From positions 62,001-126,000 of the forward strand of contig NZ_LGEN01000002.1 in NCBI RefSeq assembly GCF_001507855.1: DNA of 64,000 nucleotides. The letters are read 5' to 3'. Positions 29,242-37,991 of the stretch are shown here, piece by piece. Position numbers and translations under genes: made by a program. This DNA comes from Halomonas sp. 54_146. GTDB taxonomy: Bacteria; Pseudomonadota; Gammaproteobacteria; Pseudomonadales; Halomonadaceae. Under the pieces are notes generated by a model, which was not told the DNA's origin, did no database searches, and was given only the letters and a program-made list of their open reading frames with translations. Position 1 is the first letter of the stretch; the number at the start of each line of letters is the position of its first letter.

Positions 29242-31152
29242 GTGGACGTTGAGCTATTAGAAATACGCCAGCATATGGGGCGCTTTCCCCCTTTTGATGG
29301 CCTCTCAGATGATCTTCTGGACGCTATTGCCGAGCAGGTAGAAGTCAGCTACTTCAAAACGGGCAGCAGTATTTTAGAGCTCAACGAAACCCTGAACGAT
29401 CTTTGCTATATACGCAGCGGTGCCGTGGAGGTTTATCGCAGCCAGGGGGAATTATATAACCGCTTGGGGGAGGGCGATATTTTTGGCCATTTCAGCCTGT
29501 TGCGTAACCATAAAGTGCGTTTTCCCGCCCAGGCGATAGAAGATACCTTAATCTATTTTATCCCTAATGCGGTGTTCCAACGGCTGTGTGAAGAAGACGA
29601 TCATTTTGCCGATTTTGTAGAGCTTGAACGGCCACGGCTAGAAACAGTTGCCGAGCAGCAAAAAAAATCCAACGACATGATGGTCACCCGCATACGCAAG
29701 CTGCTTACCCGTTACCCGGTAATGGTTGAAGCCACGACCAGTGTGCAGCTGGCCGCGCAGCAAATGAGTGACGCCCAAGCCTCGGCGCTGCTGGTCATCA
29801 AAGAGGGCAGCGATAATCCGCGCTTCAGCTTTAAAGACAGTGAAGGCCAAACCTGGCAGATGTGCGGGATTTTAACCGACAGTGATTTTCGTACCCGAAT
29901 AGTGGCAGAAGGGCTTTCGCCACAAACACCGGTAGGCGAGGTTACCTCTTCACGGCTAATTACGGTTCAATCAGATGCCTCTGTCTACGAAGCCATGCTG
30001 ACGATGCTACGCAGTAACGTGCACCATTTGCCCGTGCTGTACCGGCAACGCCCGGTTGGCGTGGTGCATCTGTCTGACATTATCCGCTACGAAACCCACA
30101 GCGGCCTTTATCTGGTCAGTAATATCTTTAACCAATCCAGCGCCCAAGGGCTTGCCCGTTTAGCGCCGGATGTGCGGGCGGCGTTTGTGCGTATGGTGCA
30201 AGAAGGCGCTAACTCACAGATGGTGGGCAGCGCGCTTTCCACCATCGGGCGCAGCTTTACCCGCCGGCTGTTGGAAATAGCCGAAGCGGAGCTTGGCCCG
30301 CCGCCAGTGCCTTACTGTTTTATGGTCAACGGCTCCATGGCGCGCAATGAGCAGAGCATTGTCACCGACCAGGATAATGCGCTAATCCTTTCCGATGATT
30401 TTGTTCCCGAGCAGCACGATGATTACTTTTACGCGCTGGCGAAAATAGTCAGCGATGGCCTAGACGCCTGTGGGTATACCTACTGCAAAGGCGATGTAAT
30501 GGCCACTAACACTCAATGGCGCCAGCCGCTGCGGGTGTGGAAGCGCTATTTTCAGGATTGGATGGCCAACCCCACGCCGGAAAGGCTGCTGCACAGCTCG
30601 ATCTTCTTTGACCTGGATAGCTGCTATGGCGAAGACCTTTATGTAGAAACGCTGCAAGATTTGATTGCCGACACCGCGCCAAAATCACCGCTGTTTTTAG
30701 CCGCCATGGCGCGTAATGCCTTAAACCGCACGCCACCGCTGGGGTTTTTTCGCACCTTTGTGATGGAGCAAGATGGCAAGCACAACAACTCCATCAACTT
30801 AAAACGCCGTGGCACAGCGCCAATGGTGGATTTGGTGCGTATTCATGCCTTGGCCTGCGGCTCCAAAGCGCAGAACTCCTTTCAGCGCTTAAATGACATC
30901 AGCAAGACACAGCTATTGGCGACGGGCATGAGCGACAAACTGAGCTATGCGTTTGAATTTTTATGCATGTCGCGGATACGCCACCAAGTGTTTGACCTAC
31001 AGGAAGATCGCCCGCCGGATAATAATATCGAGCCTGAAAACGTCGCTGATAGCGAGCGCCATACCCTCAAAGATGCCTTCCAGGTGCTGAGCAACGCACA
31101 GAAGTTTTTGAAATTCCGCTACCCAATGCCTGCTCAGCGGCAGGGTCGCTAA
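29242..31152 (+). CDS. cNMP-binding/CBS/DUF294 nucleotidyltransferase-like signalling protein
   Basis: A 636 aa multidomain protein: cyclic-nucleotide-binding domain (about 15-130, IRSGAVEVYRSQGELYNRLGEGDIFG region), a CBS pair (about 165-290), a DUF294 nucleotidyltransferase-like domain (about 330-460; NGSMARNEQSIVTDQDNAL carries the G-S and D-x-D pattern seen in GlnD-type transferases), and DUF294_C (about 490-630). The start is GTG 29242 with a perfect AGGAGG five to six bases upstream. An exonuclease gene follows after a single base, so the two are coupled. The family is often linked with acetate metabolism or nucleotide signalling, but its substrate is not established. Confidence 0.9.
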   Translation: MDVELLEIRQHMGRFPPFDGLSDDLLDAIAEQVEVSYFKTGSSILELNETLNDLCYIRSGAVEVYRSQGELYNRLGEGDIFGHFSLLRNHKVRFPAQAIEDTLIYFIPNAVFQRLCEEDDHFADFVELERPRLETVAEQQKKSNDMMVTRIRKLLTRYPVMVEATTSVQLAAQQMSDAQASALLVIKEGSDNPRFSFKDSEGQTWQMCGILTDSDFRTRIVAEGLSPQTPVGEVTSSRLITVQSDASVYEAMLTMLRSNVHHLPVLYRQRPVGVVHLSDIIRYETHSGLYLVSNIFNQSSAQGLARLAPDVRAAFVRMVQEGANSQMVGSALSTIGRSFTRRLLEIAEAELGPPPVPYCFMVNGSMARNEQSIVTDQDNALILSDDFVPEQHDDYFYALAKIVSDGLDACGYTYCKGDVMATNTQWRQPLRVWKRYFQDWMANPTPERLLHSSIFFDLDSCYGEDLYVETLQDLIADTAPKSPLFLAAMARNALNRTPPLGFFRTFVMEQDGKHNNSINLKRRGTAPMVDLVRIHALACGSKAQNSFQRLNDISKTQLLATGMSDKLSYAFEFLCMSRIRHQVFDLQEDRPPDNNIEPENVADSERHTLKDAFQVLSNAQKFLKFRYPMPAQRQGR

Positions 31153-31153
31153 T

Positions 31154-31879
31154 ATGTACGGTATACGTCCACGCCAAAAAATAATCCAAGCCGATTGGCA
31201 GGGCTACATGGCCCAGCGCGCGCAGCAGGCGGTTAATCCTGCCATCCAGCAATTTTTTAGTACGCCACTGCCCGACCCTGAAACCCCCATTGCCGAGGTG
31301 CCCATGGTGGCGCTGGATATGGAAACCACCGGGCTGGATGAGCGGCGCCATGCGGTGGTCAGCATTGGCGTGGTGCCGTTCACATTAAAGCGTATCAAGC
31401 TTGCCGAACGGCGTTATTGGGTAGTGAACCCATCTCGACCACTGGCGGAAGCGTCGATTGCTTATCACCACATTACCCACTCGGAAATCGCCCAAGCGCC
31501 AGATTTAGACGAGATCCTGGACGAGCTGTTAATGCAGTTAGCGGGACGTTTAGTGGTGGTGCATTTTCGTAATATTGAGCGACCCTTTTTAGATGCGGCC
31601 GTTAAAGCGCGCCGCGGGGAAGGGGTGCTGTTTCCGATGATTGATACCATGTCGTTGGAAGCGCGGCTGCACCGCCAATCGCTATGGGCGCGGTTTCGGC
31701 GTTGGCTTGGCCGTCCACCGGTTTCCATACGTTTACACGCCAGCCGCGAGCGTTATCGCTTACCCGCCTATCAAGGCCACCATGCGCTGGTGGATGCACT
31801 GGCAACTGCCGAGTTGCTACAGGCGCAAATTGCGACCCACTACCGGCCGGACACGCCATTGAAAGATATCTGGTGCTAA
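31154..31879 (+). CDS. DnaQ-like 3'-5' exonuclease (DEDDh family)
   Basis: A 241 aa exonuclease of the DnaQ superfamily. Exo I is VALDMETTGLD (D-x-E), Exo III is HHALVDALATAELL (H-x4-D). In the middle motif the usual aspartate position reads glutamate (VVHFRNIERPFLD), as I recall for the subgroup paired with DUF294 proteins. It begins one base after the upstream gene's stop, so both are made together. A family role in maturing or degrading a nucleic acid or nucleotide signal with its partner is an inference. A bidirectional terminator follows. Confidence 0.88.
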   Translation: MYGIRPRQKIIQADWQGYMAQRAQQAVNPAIQQFFSTPLPDPETPIAEVPMVALDMETTGLDERRHAVVSIGVVPFTLKRIKLAERRYWVVNPSRPLAEASIAYHHITHSEIAQAPDLDEILDELLMQLAGRLVVVHFRNIERPFLDAAVKARRGEGVLFPMIDTMSLEARLHRQSLWARFRRWLGRPPVSIRLHASRERYRLPAYQGHHALVDALATAELLQAQIATHYRPDTPLKDIWC

Positions 31880-31904
31880 AAACGGTTCACAAAAAACTAG
31901 CCAC

Positions 31905-31940
31905 AAAAAACGGGCAACCCATGGGGTTGCCCGTTTTGCT
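31905..31940. terminator. Bidirectional terminator between exonuclease and BCCT genes
   Basis: Eleven-bp stem ACGGGCAACCC/GGGTTGCCCGT (31910-31920 with 31924-31934), three-base loop, A-run before and T-run after. Confidence 0.92.
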
Positions 31941-31981
31941 TGCTGTTGCCCGTTTGCTTACTAGCGAAGCTTAACGAAGCC

Positions 31982-33622
31982 TTAGGCCACTTTTGGTTCG
32001 CTCATCAACCCTTTAATAATGGCATAGCAAGCCACTAGCAAGATGATCGTGAACGGGAAGCCCGTAGAAACGGCCATGGTTTGCAGCGCCGTCAGGCCAC
32101 CGCCCAGCAAGAGTGCAATCGCAATAGCGCCTTCAATAATCGCCCAGAACACGCGCTGTGGCTTGGGTGCATCTACTTTACCGCCCGCGGTAATCGAATC
32201 GATCACCAGCGAGCCTGAGTCAGAAGACGTAACAAAGAAGATGATGACCAGCAAGATAGCGATGAACGAGGTGATTTGTGACAGCGGCAGCTGTTCCAGC
32301 ATGATGAAGAGCTGCAGGTCAACGCCGGCTTCACGCACGGCCTCAATACCTTGGCTCACATACTGATCAATTGCCGTGCCGCCAAAAGTGGTCATCCACA
32401 GAACCGATACAACCGACGGCACCAGCAGCACTGATACCAGGAACTCGCGCACGGTGCGGCCACGGGATACCCGGGCGATAAACATACCGACATACGGAGA
32501 CCAGGAAATCCACCACGCCCAGTAGAAGGCTGTCCAGCCTTGGCTGAAGTTAGCATCTTCACGGCCAAATGGGTTCGCTAACGCAGGCAGGTGAACCACA
32601 TAGCTCAGCAGGTTTTCAAAGAAGCCCGTGACAATAAGCAGCGTTGGGCCCACCGCGATCACAAAGAACAGCAGCAGCGCCGCCATGGCGATGTTGATCT
32701 TGGAAAGCAGCTGCACGCCTTTATCGACACCGGCTAAAATTGAGCCAATGGCGATGATGGTGATACCGATGATCAATAAGATCATGGTGACATCACTCTC
32801 TGGTGCGCCGAACAGGTAGCTTAAACCTGCGGAGGCCTGTGTTGCCCCTAGCCCCAGTGAGGTGGCCAAACCAAACAGCGTGGCAAAGACCGCGAGAATA
32901 TCAATTAGGTGCCCCGGCCAGCCCCATACGCGCTCACCCAAAATGGGGTAGAAAACCGAACGCATGGAGAGCGGTAAGCCCTTATTAAACGAAAACAGCG
33001 CTAACGAAAGCGCAACGACCGCGTAAATCGCCCAAGGGTGTAAGCCCCAATGGAAAATAGTCGCCGCCATGCCTAGCGCCGCTGCACCGGCGGCGTCGCC
33101 TTCCGCGCCGGCCAGCGGTGCCCAGCTGCCGCCGTCAAAGGAGGTGCCAAAGTGGGTAAGCGGCTCGTTGACGCCGAAGAACATCAGGCCAATGCCCATG
33201 CCCGCGGCAAACAGCATTGAAAACCACCCTACATAGGTAAAATCAGGCTTGGCATCAGCGCCACCAATGCGGATTTTACCTAAAGGGGAGAAAATCAGGC
33301 CGATGCATAAGATAACGAATATATTGGCCGCTAAAATAAAGAACCACGCCAAATTGCCGGTCAAAAAGCTGAAAATAGCGTCATAAATAGGCGCGATCGT
33401 ATCTTGCAACGCCAGCGTTAGGATGACGAACAGCAACACCACGATAGCCGAAATGGTAAATACCTTGCCGTGTAGATCAAGGTTAACGCCCATCGTGTTG
33501 GTGGTGATGTTGTCTTGGCCGATAACGTAATCGGTGTCAATCAGATTGGCCGCACCCTCTGGGGCGGGTATCCCCTCAGAGGCTGGCTCTTTAGGGGGAT
33601 GATTAGCGTCGTGGTTAGCCAC
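31982..33622 (-). CDS. BCCT-family betaine/choline/carnitine transporter
   Basis: Secondary, sodium- or proton-coupled carrier of compatible solutes such as glycine betaine. Twelve transmembrane segments over 546 aa. The family signature AFYWAWWISWSPYVGMFIARVSRGRT, with its tryptophan-rich betaine box, is near residue 355, and GIGLMFFGVNEPL is in TM3. Start chosen at GTG 33620-33622, with GAGAGG seven bases upstream; the frame's TTG 12 codons earlier is less likely. Downstream of, and in the same orientation as, a ProU-type betaine ABC system; a hairpin lies between, so it may be transcribed separately. Confidence 0.93.
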   Translation of the reverse strand: MANHDANHPPKEPASEGIPAPEGAANLIDTDYVIGQDNITTNTMGVNLDLHGKVFTISAIVVLLFVILTLALQDTIAPIYDAIFSFLTGNLAWFFILAANIFVILCIGLIFSPLGKIRIGGADAKPDFTYVGWFSMLFAAGMGIGLMFFGVNEPLTHFGTSFDGGSWAPLAGAEGDAAGAAALGMAATIFHWGLHPWAIYAVVALSLALFSFNKGLPLSMRSVFYPILGERVWGWPGHLIDILAVFATLFGLATSLGLGATQASAGLSYLFGAPESDVTMILLIIGITIIAIGSILAGVDKGVQLLSKINIAMAALLLFFVIAVGPTLLIVTGFFENLLSYVVHLPALANPFGREDANFSQGWTAFYWAWWISWSPYVGMFIARVSRGRTVREFLVSVLLVPSVVSVLWMTTFGGTAIDQYVSQGIEAVREAGVDLQLFIMLEQLPLSQITSFIAILLVIIFFVTSSDSGSLVIDSITAGGKVDAPKPQRVFWAIIEGAIAIALLLGGGLTALQTMAVSTGFPFTIILLVACYAIIKGLMSEPKVA

Positions 33623-33826
33623 AGGAGCCTCTCTTTTTCGATCACAAGTGTCGATCAAAAATGTTGAACAGAAACCAGAATGTGGTGATCAACCAGCATT
33701 ACCTGGCACGCATTAAGGCGCTCACAATAACAAACTTATTGAGACAGCATTCAACGTAATGTGAATGATTTTTTGCGTTTTCAAAACGGTGCTTAAAGCA
33801 GTCTTTAAAAACAGCACTTGAAACGA

Positions 33827-33852
33827 TAACAGAGGGCCGAAGCCCCCTGTTA
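33827..33852 (-). terminator. Hairpin after proX
   Basis: TAACAGAGGG/CCCCCTGTTA stem with a six-base CCGAAG loop, 25 bases beyond the proX stop on the minus strand; its T-run (ATCGTTT) is weak. Probably terminates the ABC operon. The rest of the 33623-33876 spacer holds nothing recognisable. Confidence 0.65.
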
Positions 33853-33876
33853 CCGTTACTGCGCAGGGCGTTTGTT

Positions 33877-34752
33877 TTAGCTACCGAGCCACTGTTCAAC
33901 GGTGTCCTGGTTATCTTCAACCCACTGCTTGGCGTTCTCGTAGGGGTCGCTGCCATCTTCCTGGTTCATGAGCATGACCTCACCCATTTGCTCTGGCGTC
34001 CATTCGAAAGCATCCAGAATCGCATAGGCTTCCGGCATGTCATCTTTCAGGCCTTGGCGAACGACGGTATGGATTTGCTCCGCGCCACCATAGACGTTTT
34101 CAGGGTCATCTAGGTATTTAAGGTCAAAGCGGGCAAACATCCAGTGGGGGGTCCAGGCGGTAACCACAATATCTTCTTCATTGTTGATCGCGCTGGAAAG
34201 CGCCGCTGTCATGGTGGCACCGCTACCGCTACGCAGGTTCAGCTCAAGGTCATAGGTATCCACAACCTCTTCGGAGAGCGCCATCAGGCCTGCACCGGGG
34301 TCAATACCGATGATCTCGCCATTAAAGCTGTCGGCGTTATCGTTAAGGTCAGCAATCGAGTCAACGTCGGTGTAGGCAGGAACAACGAGGCCCAGTTTGG
34401 TGCCGTCCAGGTTGACGCCGAGGTCTTCAGTGTTACCGCCCACGCGCTCCATGTAATCGGCGTGGGTAGTTGGCAGCCAGGCCGCAACGATGGCGTCTGC
34501 ATCGCCAGTGGAAAGCGCTTGGAACATGGCGGCTGCAGAAAGTGAAGTCAGGTCAACCTCATAGCCTGCTTGCTCTAGTGCCGCGGCAATCACGTTGGTA
34601 GAGGCAACTTCTGAAGACCATTCCACATAGGCCAAGTTAATGGTGCCTTTGTCTTCTTCGGCCAGCGCTGCGCTGCTGATGGCAACGCCAGCGCCCGTTA
34701 ACAGTGCCAGTGAGGCAAGGCGGATACGGAGGTTCATGGTGCGATGTTTCAT
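33877..34752 (-). CDS. proX: Glycine betaine ABC transporter substrate-binding protein
   Basis: Periplasmic binding protein of the OpuAC/ProX type, 291 aa. The signal peptide ends near SSAALA-EED. The mature part has YVEWSSEVASTNVIAAALEQAGYEV, the DADAIVAAWLPTTHADY segment with conserved ligand-box aromatic residues, and VTAWTPHWMFARFDLKYLDDP, which supplies tryptophans for the quaternary-amine cage. ATG 34752 follows GGGAG at eight bases. It is separated from proW by 178 bases containing three 21-base repeats, larger than the proV-proW junction, so it may be made at a different level. Confidence 0.93.
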   Translation of the reverse strand: MKHRTMNLRIRLASLALLTGAGVAISSAALAEEDKGTINLAYVEWSSEVASTNVIAAALEQAGYEVDLTSLSAAAMFQALSTGDADAIVAAWLPTTHADYMERVGGNTEDLGVNLDGTKLGLVVPAYTDVDSIADLNDNADSFNGEIIGIDPGAGLMALSEEVVDTYDLELNLRSGSGATMTAALSSAINNEEDIVVTAWTPHWMFARFDLKYLDDPENVYGGAEQIHTVVRQGLKDDMPEAYAILDAFEWTPEQMGEVMLMNQEDGSDPYENAKQWVEDNQDTVEQWLGS

Positions 34753-34781
34753 TCACTTTCTCCCTTGGTACAAAATGTTAA

Positions 34782-34844
34782 TGCTTGGGTGTAGCTCTTT
34801 ACTGCTTGGGTATAGACATTTACTGCTTGGAGATAGACATCTAG
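34782..34844. repeat. Three 21-base tandem repeats between proW and proX
   Basis: Units 34782-34802, 34803-34823 and 34824-34844 share TGCTTGG..TAG...T.TA.; they lie in the 5' leader of proX on the minus strand. Copies differ at a few positions, so the array is not recent. Confidence 0.85.
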
Positions 34845-34930
34845 TGCATCGTCTATCAGCTGCCTAATACAGCATGATGAGCAACAAGCGACATAGCAAG
34901 CGCATGGCTCAACGCAGCCCGCGTTTTGTC

Positions 34931-35761
34931 TTACTGACGCGTTCTTCTGATCGACTGCGTTAGGCGGTCAAGCAGCATCGCCAGGATGACCACCGCAATA
35001 CCGGCTTCAAAACCGTCGCCGGGGCGCAGGCGTTGAATAGCGCGCCATACTTCGCTGCCCAAACCATCAGCACCAATCATGGCGGCGATCACCACCATGG
35101 AGAGGGCAAGCATGATGGTCTGGTTAATGCCAGCCATTACCGTGGGTAGTGAGAGCGGTAGCTGCACTTTAAAGAGCTTTTGAGAACGGGTAGCGCCGTA
35201 GGCATCGGCGGCCTCGATGAGCTCCACCGGTACTTGGCGAATGCCCAGCGTGGTAAAGCGAATGGCCGGCGGCATCGAGAAGATAACGGTCGCAAAAATC
35301 GCCGAGACCGAGCCAATGCCGAAAAATGGAATAGCGGGAATCAAATAAACGAACGCCGGCATGGTCTGCATAAAGTCCAGAATCGGCATAATGACCCGGT
35401 AAAGCCGATTGGATAACGCCGCGGCAATGCCCACGGGTAGCGCGATGACCACGGCCACTAGGGTAGCGAAGACCACCAGCGTCAGTGTCTCAATCATCGG
35501 GTCCCAAAGGCCCAGGTTCCAAATCAACGCCAAACCGGCCACGGCGCCAATCGCTAAGCGCACGCCTGCCAATTTCCAGCAAAGCAGGGCGATCAACCCC
35601 AGCAGCGCCCAGGTGGGCAGCCACATTAAGCTGTCGTTTAGCACTTCAATGCCGGTTTGAGTGAAGCGCGAAATGGCGCGGGTAACGCCTGAGTATTCGC
35701 TGGTCAACCAAGTCAGGCCGCTTTCAATCCAATTGCCTAGCGGGATGCGTGGGATTTCCAT
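34931..35761 (-). CDS. proW: Glycine betaine ABC transporter permease
   Basis: Inner-membrane permease, 276 aa, with about six or seven transmembrane helices and the ABC coupling motif EAADAYGATRSQKLFKVQLPLSLPTVMAG (EAA loop) near residue 200. The N-terminal amphipathic segment (IPLGNWIESGLTWLT) is typical of ProW/OpuAB. The ATG overlaps the proV stop by one base (TAATG). Works with ProV and ProX in osmotically induced betaine uptake. Confidence 0.94.
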   Translation of the reverse strand: MEIPRIPLGNWIESGLTWLTSEYSGVTRAISRFTQTGIEVLNDSLMWLPTWALLGLIALLCWKLAGVRLAIGAVAGLALIWNLGLWDPMIETLTLVVFATLVAVVIALPVGIAAALSNRLYRVIMPILDFMQTMPAFVYLIPAIPFFGIGSVSAIFATVIFSMPPAIRFTTLGIRQVPVELIEAADAYGATRSQKLFKVQLPLSLPTVMAGINQTIMLALSMVVIAAMIGADGLGSEVWRAIQRLRPGDGFEAGIAVVILAMLLDRLTQSIRRTRQ

Positions 35762-36963
35762 TATTGTTCTCCTGCTCTTGCCAGTTCATCGAGTACGGCA
35801 CCTTTCACCACAACGCCAAGCAGCTGCTCTTGCTGATCAGTAACGGCAATCGGGAAGCTTTTTTCACTAAACATGGCGAACAGGTTATGCAGCGGCTCGT
35901 CCAGCGCGACTTTGTGGAAGTCTTGGGTTAAATAGCCCGTAATTGAGCTGGCACCGTCTTCAATGGCGCGGCTGGCAGCGTCAGCTTCAAGCAAACCAAG
36001 CAAGCGACGGTCGCGGTCGACCACATAAATAGAATCGATACTGTGGTCGCGCATGCGGTGCAGGGCGGTGCGTGGGCCATCGCTGTCTCGGGCGGTGGTG
36101 CGCAGCGGGCGCATGGCGCTCTCGGCGGTCAAAATGCGCGCCCGGTCGACCCCTTCTATAAAGCGCCGCACGTAGTCATCGGCTGGTTTCGTAAGAATTT
36201 CTTCCGGCGTACCGATCTGCACCACTTCACCATCTTTAAGCAGTACGATGCGGTCGCCAATATTGAGCGCCTCATCCAAATCATGGGTGATAAATACGGT
36301 GGTTTTTTTCATTTTAGACTGCAGCTGCAAAAGCTCCTGCTGCATGTCTTTGCGAATTAATGGATCAAGCGCCGAGAAGGCTTCATCCATTAACAGCACG
36401 GTGGCGTCGTTGGCCAGTGCGCGGGCTAAGCCAACGCGCTGCTGCATACCGCCGGAAAGCTGGTTGGGGTAGGCGTCTTCCCAGCCCTCCAGGCCTACCT
36501 GCTTCAGCGCATCATGAGCAATTTTGTGTCGCTCAGTTTTCTCTACGCCACGAATCTCCAAGCCAAACTCGGCGTTTTGCTGGACAGTACGGTGCGGAAA
36601 TAGCGCAAAGTTCTGAAACACCATGGAGAAATGGCGGCGGCGACACTCCAGCAACGCTTTTTCGTTAAGCGTCGGAATGTTTTCACCGTCGATGATGATT
36701 TCACCTTCGGTGGTGTCAATCAGACGGTTAAGGCAGCGAATCAAGGTCGATTTGCCCGACCCCGATAGCCCCATAATGACCAGCAGTTCGCCTTCATAAA
36801 CATCAAACGAAATATTCGAGAGTCCCAGCGTCTGGCCCGTTTTTTCCAGAATTTCAGGGCGCTTCATGCCCTGGTTGCGAAGCTCAATGGCTTTTTTGGG
36901 GTGCTTGCCAAAGACTTTGCTTAAGCCGCGCACCTTGATTTTGACGGGTCGTGTTTCATCCAT
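35761..36963 (-). CDS. proV: Glycine betaine ABC transporter ATP-binding protein
   Basis: ATPase of the ProU-type system, 400 aa. Walker A is GLSGSGKST, signature LSGGMQQRVGLARAL, Walker B VLLMDEAFSALDP, H-loop FITHD. Residues about 280-400 hold two CBS motifs, which in OpuA sense ionic strength or c-di-AMP. A HPKKAIEL...GQTLGL insertion before Walker A is characteristic of ProV. The ATG is at 36961-36963; 30 further in-frame codons upstream are not conserved. Transcription probably starts at a strong promoter ~130 bases upstream in an AT-rich region. Confidence 0.95.
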   Translation of the reverse strand: MDETRPVKIKVRGLSKVFGKHPKKAIELRNQGMKRPEILEKTGQTLGLSNISFDVYEGELLVIMGLSGSGKSTLIRCLNRLIDTTEGEIIIDGENIPTLNEKALLECRRRHFSMVFQNFALFPHRTVQQNAEFGLEIRGVEKTERHKIAHDALKQVGLEGWEDAYPNQLSGGMQQRVGLARALANDATVLLMDEAFSALDPLIRKDMQQELLQLQSKMKKTTVFITHDLDEALNIGDRIVLLKDGEVVQIGTPEEILTKPADDYVRRFIEGVDRARILTAESAMRPLRTTARDSDGPRTALHRMRDHSIDSIYVVDRDRRLLGLLEADAASRAIEDGASSITGYLTQDFHKVALDEPLHNLFAMFSEKSFPIAVTDQQEQLLGVVVKGAVLDELARAGEQ

Positions 36964-37097
36964 CGGCGATGCCTTTTTGTTAAACAGCGTAGCCGTGTGC
37001 CGTGACTGACGGTAAGGACAGCGGCACAGCGCTAGCCATAAAGAATTAGCCATCCATAAATAATGAACAACTTGAAGGGGGTAATTGATTATAAATT

Positions 37098-37126
37098 ATT
37101 ATACATAAGTAGGGTCTATGTGTCAC
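37098..37126 (-). promoter_or_regulatory. Promoter of proVWX
   Basis: On the minus strand GTGACA (37126-37121), 17-base spacer, perfect TATAAT (37103-37098). Start near 37091 gives a ~128-base leader before proV. Matches the sigma-70 consensus at 11 of 12 positions. Confidence 0.65.
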
Positions 37127-37326
37127 AACGAGCCCGCGGCAGCAGGGGCGGTTAACGCTACATGTGCCATTTTTCACCCACCTGCGGCGGGTGTTGTAGC
37201 TAATCTCAAATAAATGCAAATAGTTAAGATATTGATTTATATTAATTATTTTTACTATTTAAGGATATTGGCGCAATATTTGTATTATTTTTCGGATGCA
37301 TTAGTTCACAAATATATTGGTTTGCA

Positions 37327-37410
37327 GATATGGATGTAGATATGGATGTAGATATGGATGTAGATATGGATGTAGATATGGATGTAGATAGGGATGTAGA
37401 TAGGGATGTA
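37327..37410. repeat. 12-base minisatellite, seven copies
   Basis: GATATGGATGTA is repeated head to tail: five exact copies (37327-37386), then two with one T-to-G change (37387-37410), then a decayed eighth. There are no spacers, so it is not a CRISPR. It sits ~200 bases upstream of the proV promoter and ~140 bases before the lipoprotein gene. Confidence 0.98.
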
Positions 37411-37545
37411 GATATAGATAACGAATTTCCCTTTTTATCTAGCCCTTTTATCTAGCCCTTTTGTAATAGCGGGTTTTTATTTAAATAGTCGATGTTTAAG
37501 CTTTTGCTAAATAGCTAATACATGGTGTCAGCATTGGAGATGAAT

Positions 37546-37959
37546 ATGATGGATAAGCAATCTGATCACGTTGAGAGCAAGGAAAATAGCAAGCGCCCCC
37601 AGTGGTTAACCCTGTGCATGATGGCGACGGCCGCCAGTGTGATTGTGTTAGCCGGTTGCGGTGATACCGATGACGACGCTGCTCTACCGCCTGCTGAAGA
37701 GCCCGCACCGCTGGAACAAGATGCGACGGCTCAGCCAGAACCGAGTATGAATATGAATGAAGAGCCTGCGATGGATCAGGACCCTGGGCTAAACGAAAAC
37801 CCTGCATCCGAAGGCACGATGTCTGAAGGTACGATGCCTGAAAACACCATGGACGAGCCTGCAGAAGGCACGATGAACTCAGAAGACGACGCTGAGTTCG
37901 GTGAAGGTATGGAACCAATGCCCGGCGTGGAAGACGAAGAGAATTCGACTAGCCAGTAG
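37546..37959 (+). CDS. Small acidic lipoprotein, unknown function
   Basis: A 137 aa predicted lipoprotein. After a polar N-region, a hydrophobic stretch ends in the lipobox VLAGC (cysteine near residue 38), so the mature protein should be lipidated. The rest is low-complexity, rich in E, D, P, M and N, with (S/P)EGTM-type five-residue repeats (codons at 37807-37851 and again near 37861). It looks disordered and strongly acidic, in keeping with a halophile's exported proteins. I choose ATG 37546, six bases after GGAG; ATGs at 37540 and 37549 are alternatives. No homolog is recognised. Confidence 0.72.
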   Translation: MMDKQSDHVESKENSKRPQWLTLCMMATAASVIVLAGCGDTDDDAALPPAEEPAPLEQDATAQPEPSMNMNEEPAMDQDPGLNENPASEGTMSEGTMPENTMDEPAEGTMNSEDDAEFGEGMEPMPGVEDEENSTSQ

Positions 37960-37991
37960 TGATTCAGCAGTGATGATGTACCGCTCCCTAC

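Larger units (their letters stand above)
36964..37545. other. AT-rich 580-base regulatory spacer between proV and the lipoprotein gene
   Basis: No conserved gene is seen. From about 37070 it is far more AT-rich than the surrounding coding DNA, as is usual for osmoregulated proU promoters. It contains a sigma-70 promoter reading towards proV, a 7-copy 12-base repeat, and a doubled TTTTATCTAGCCC motif (about 37433-37462). A 41-codon frame from ATG 37330 to TAG 37455 through the 12-mers would encode an acidic MDVD repeat, but it lacks a ribosome-binding site. Confidence 0.6.

Noticed and set aside
33699-33956. Minus-strand 85-codon frame overlapping the end of proX
   Set aside because: It overlaps proX in a second frame on the same strand and has no recognisable product.
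37327-37410. Regular repeats as a possible CRISPR array
   Set aside because: The 12-base units are directly adjacent with no spacers, and there are no cas genes.
37330-37455. 41-codon MDVD-repeat reading frame
   Set aside because: No ribosome-binding site, composition forced by the minisatellite; kept only as a note in the spacer entry.
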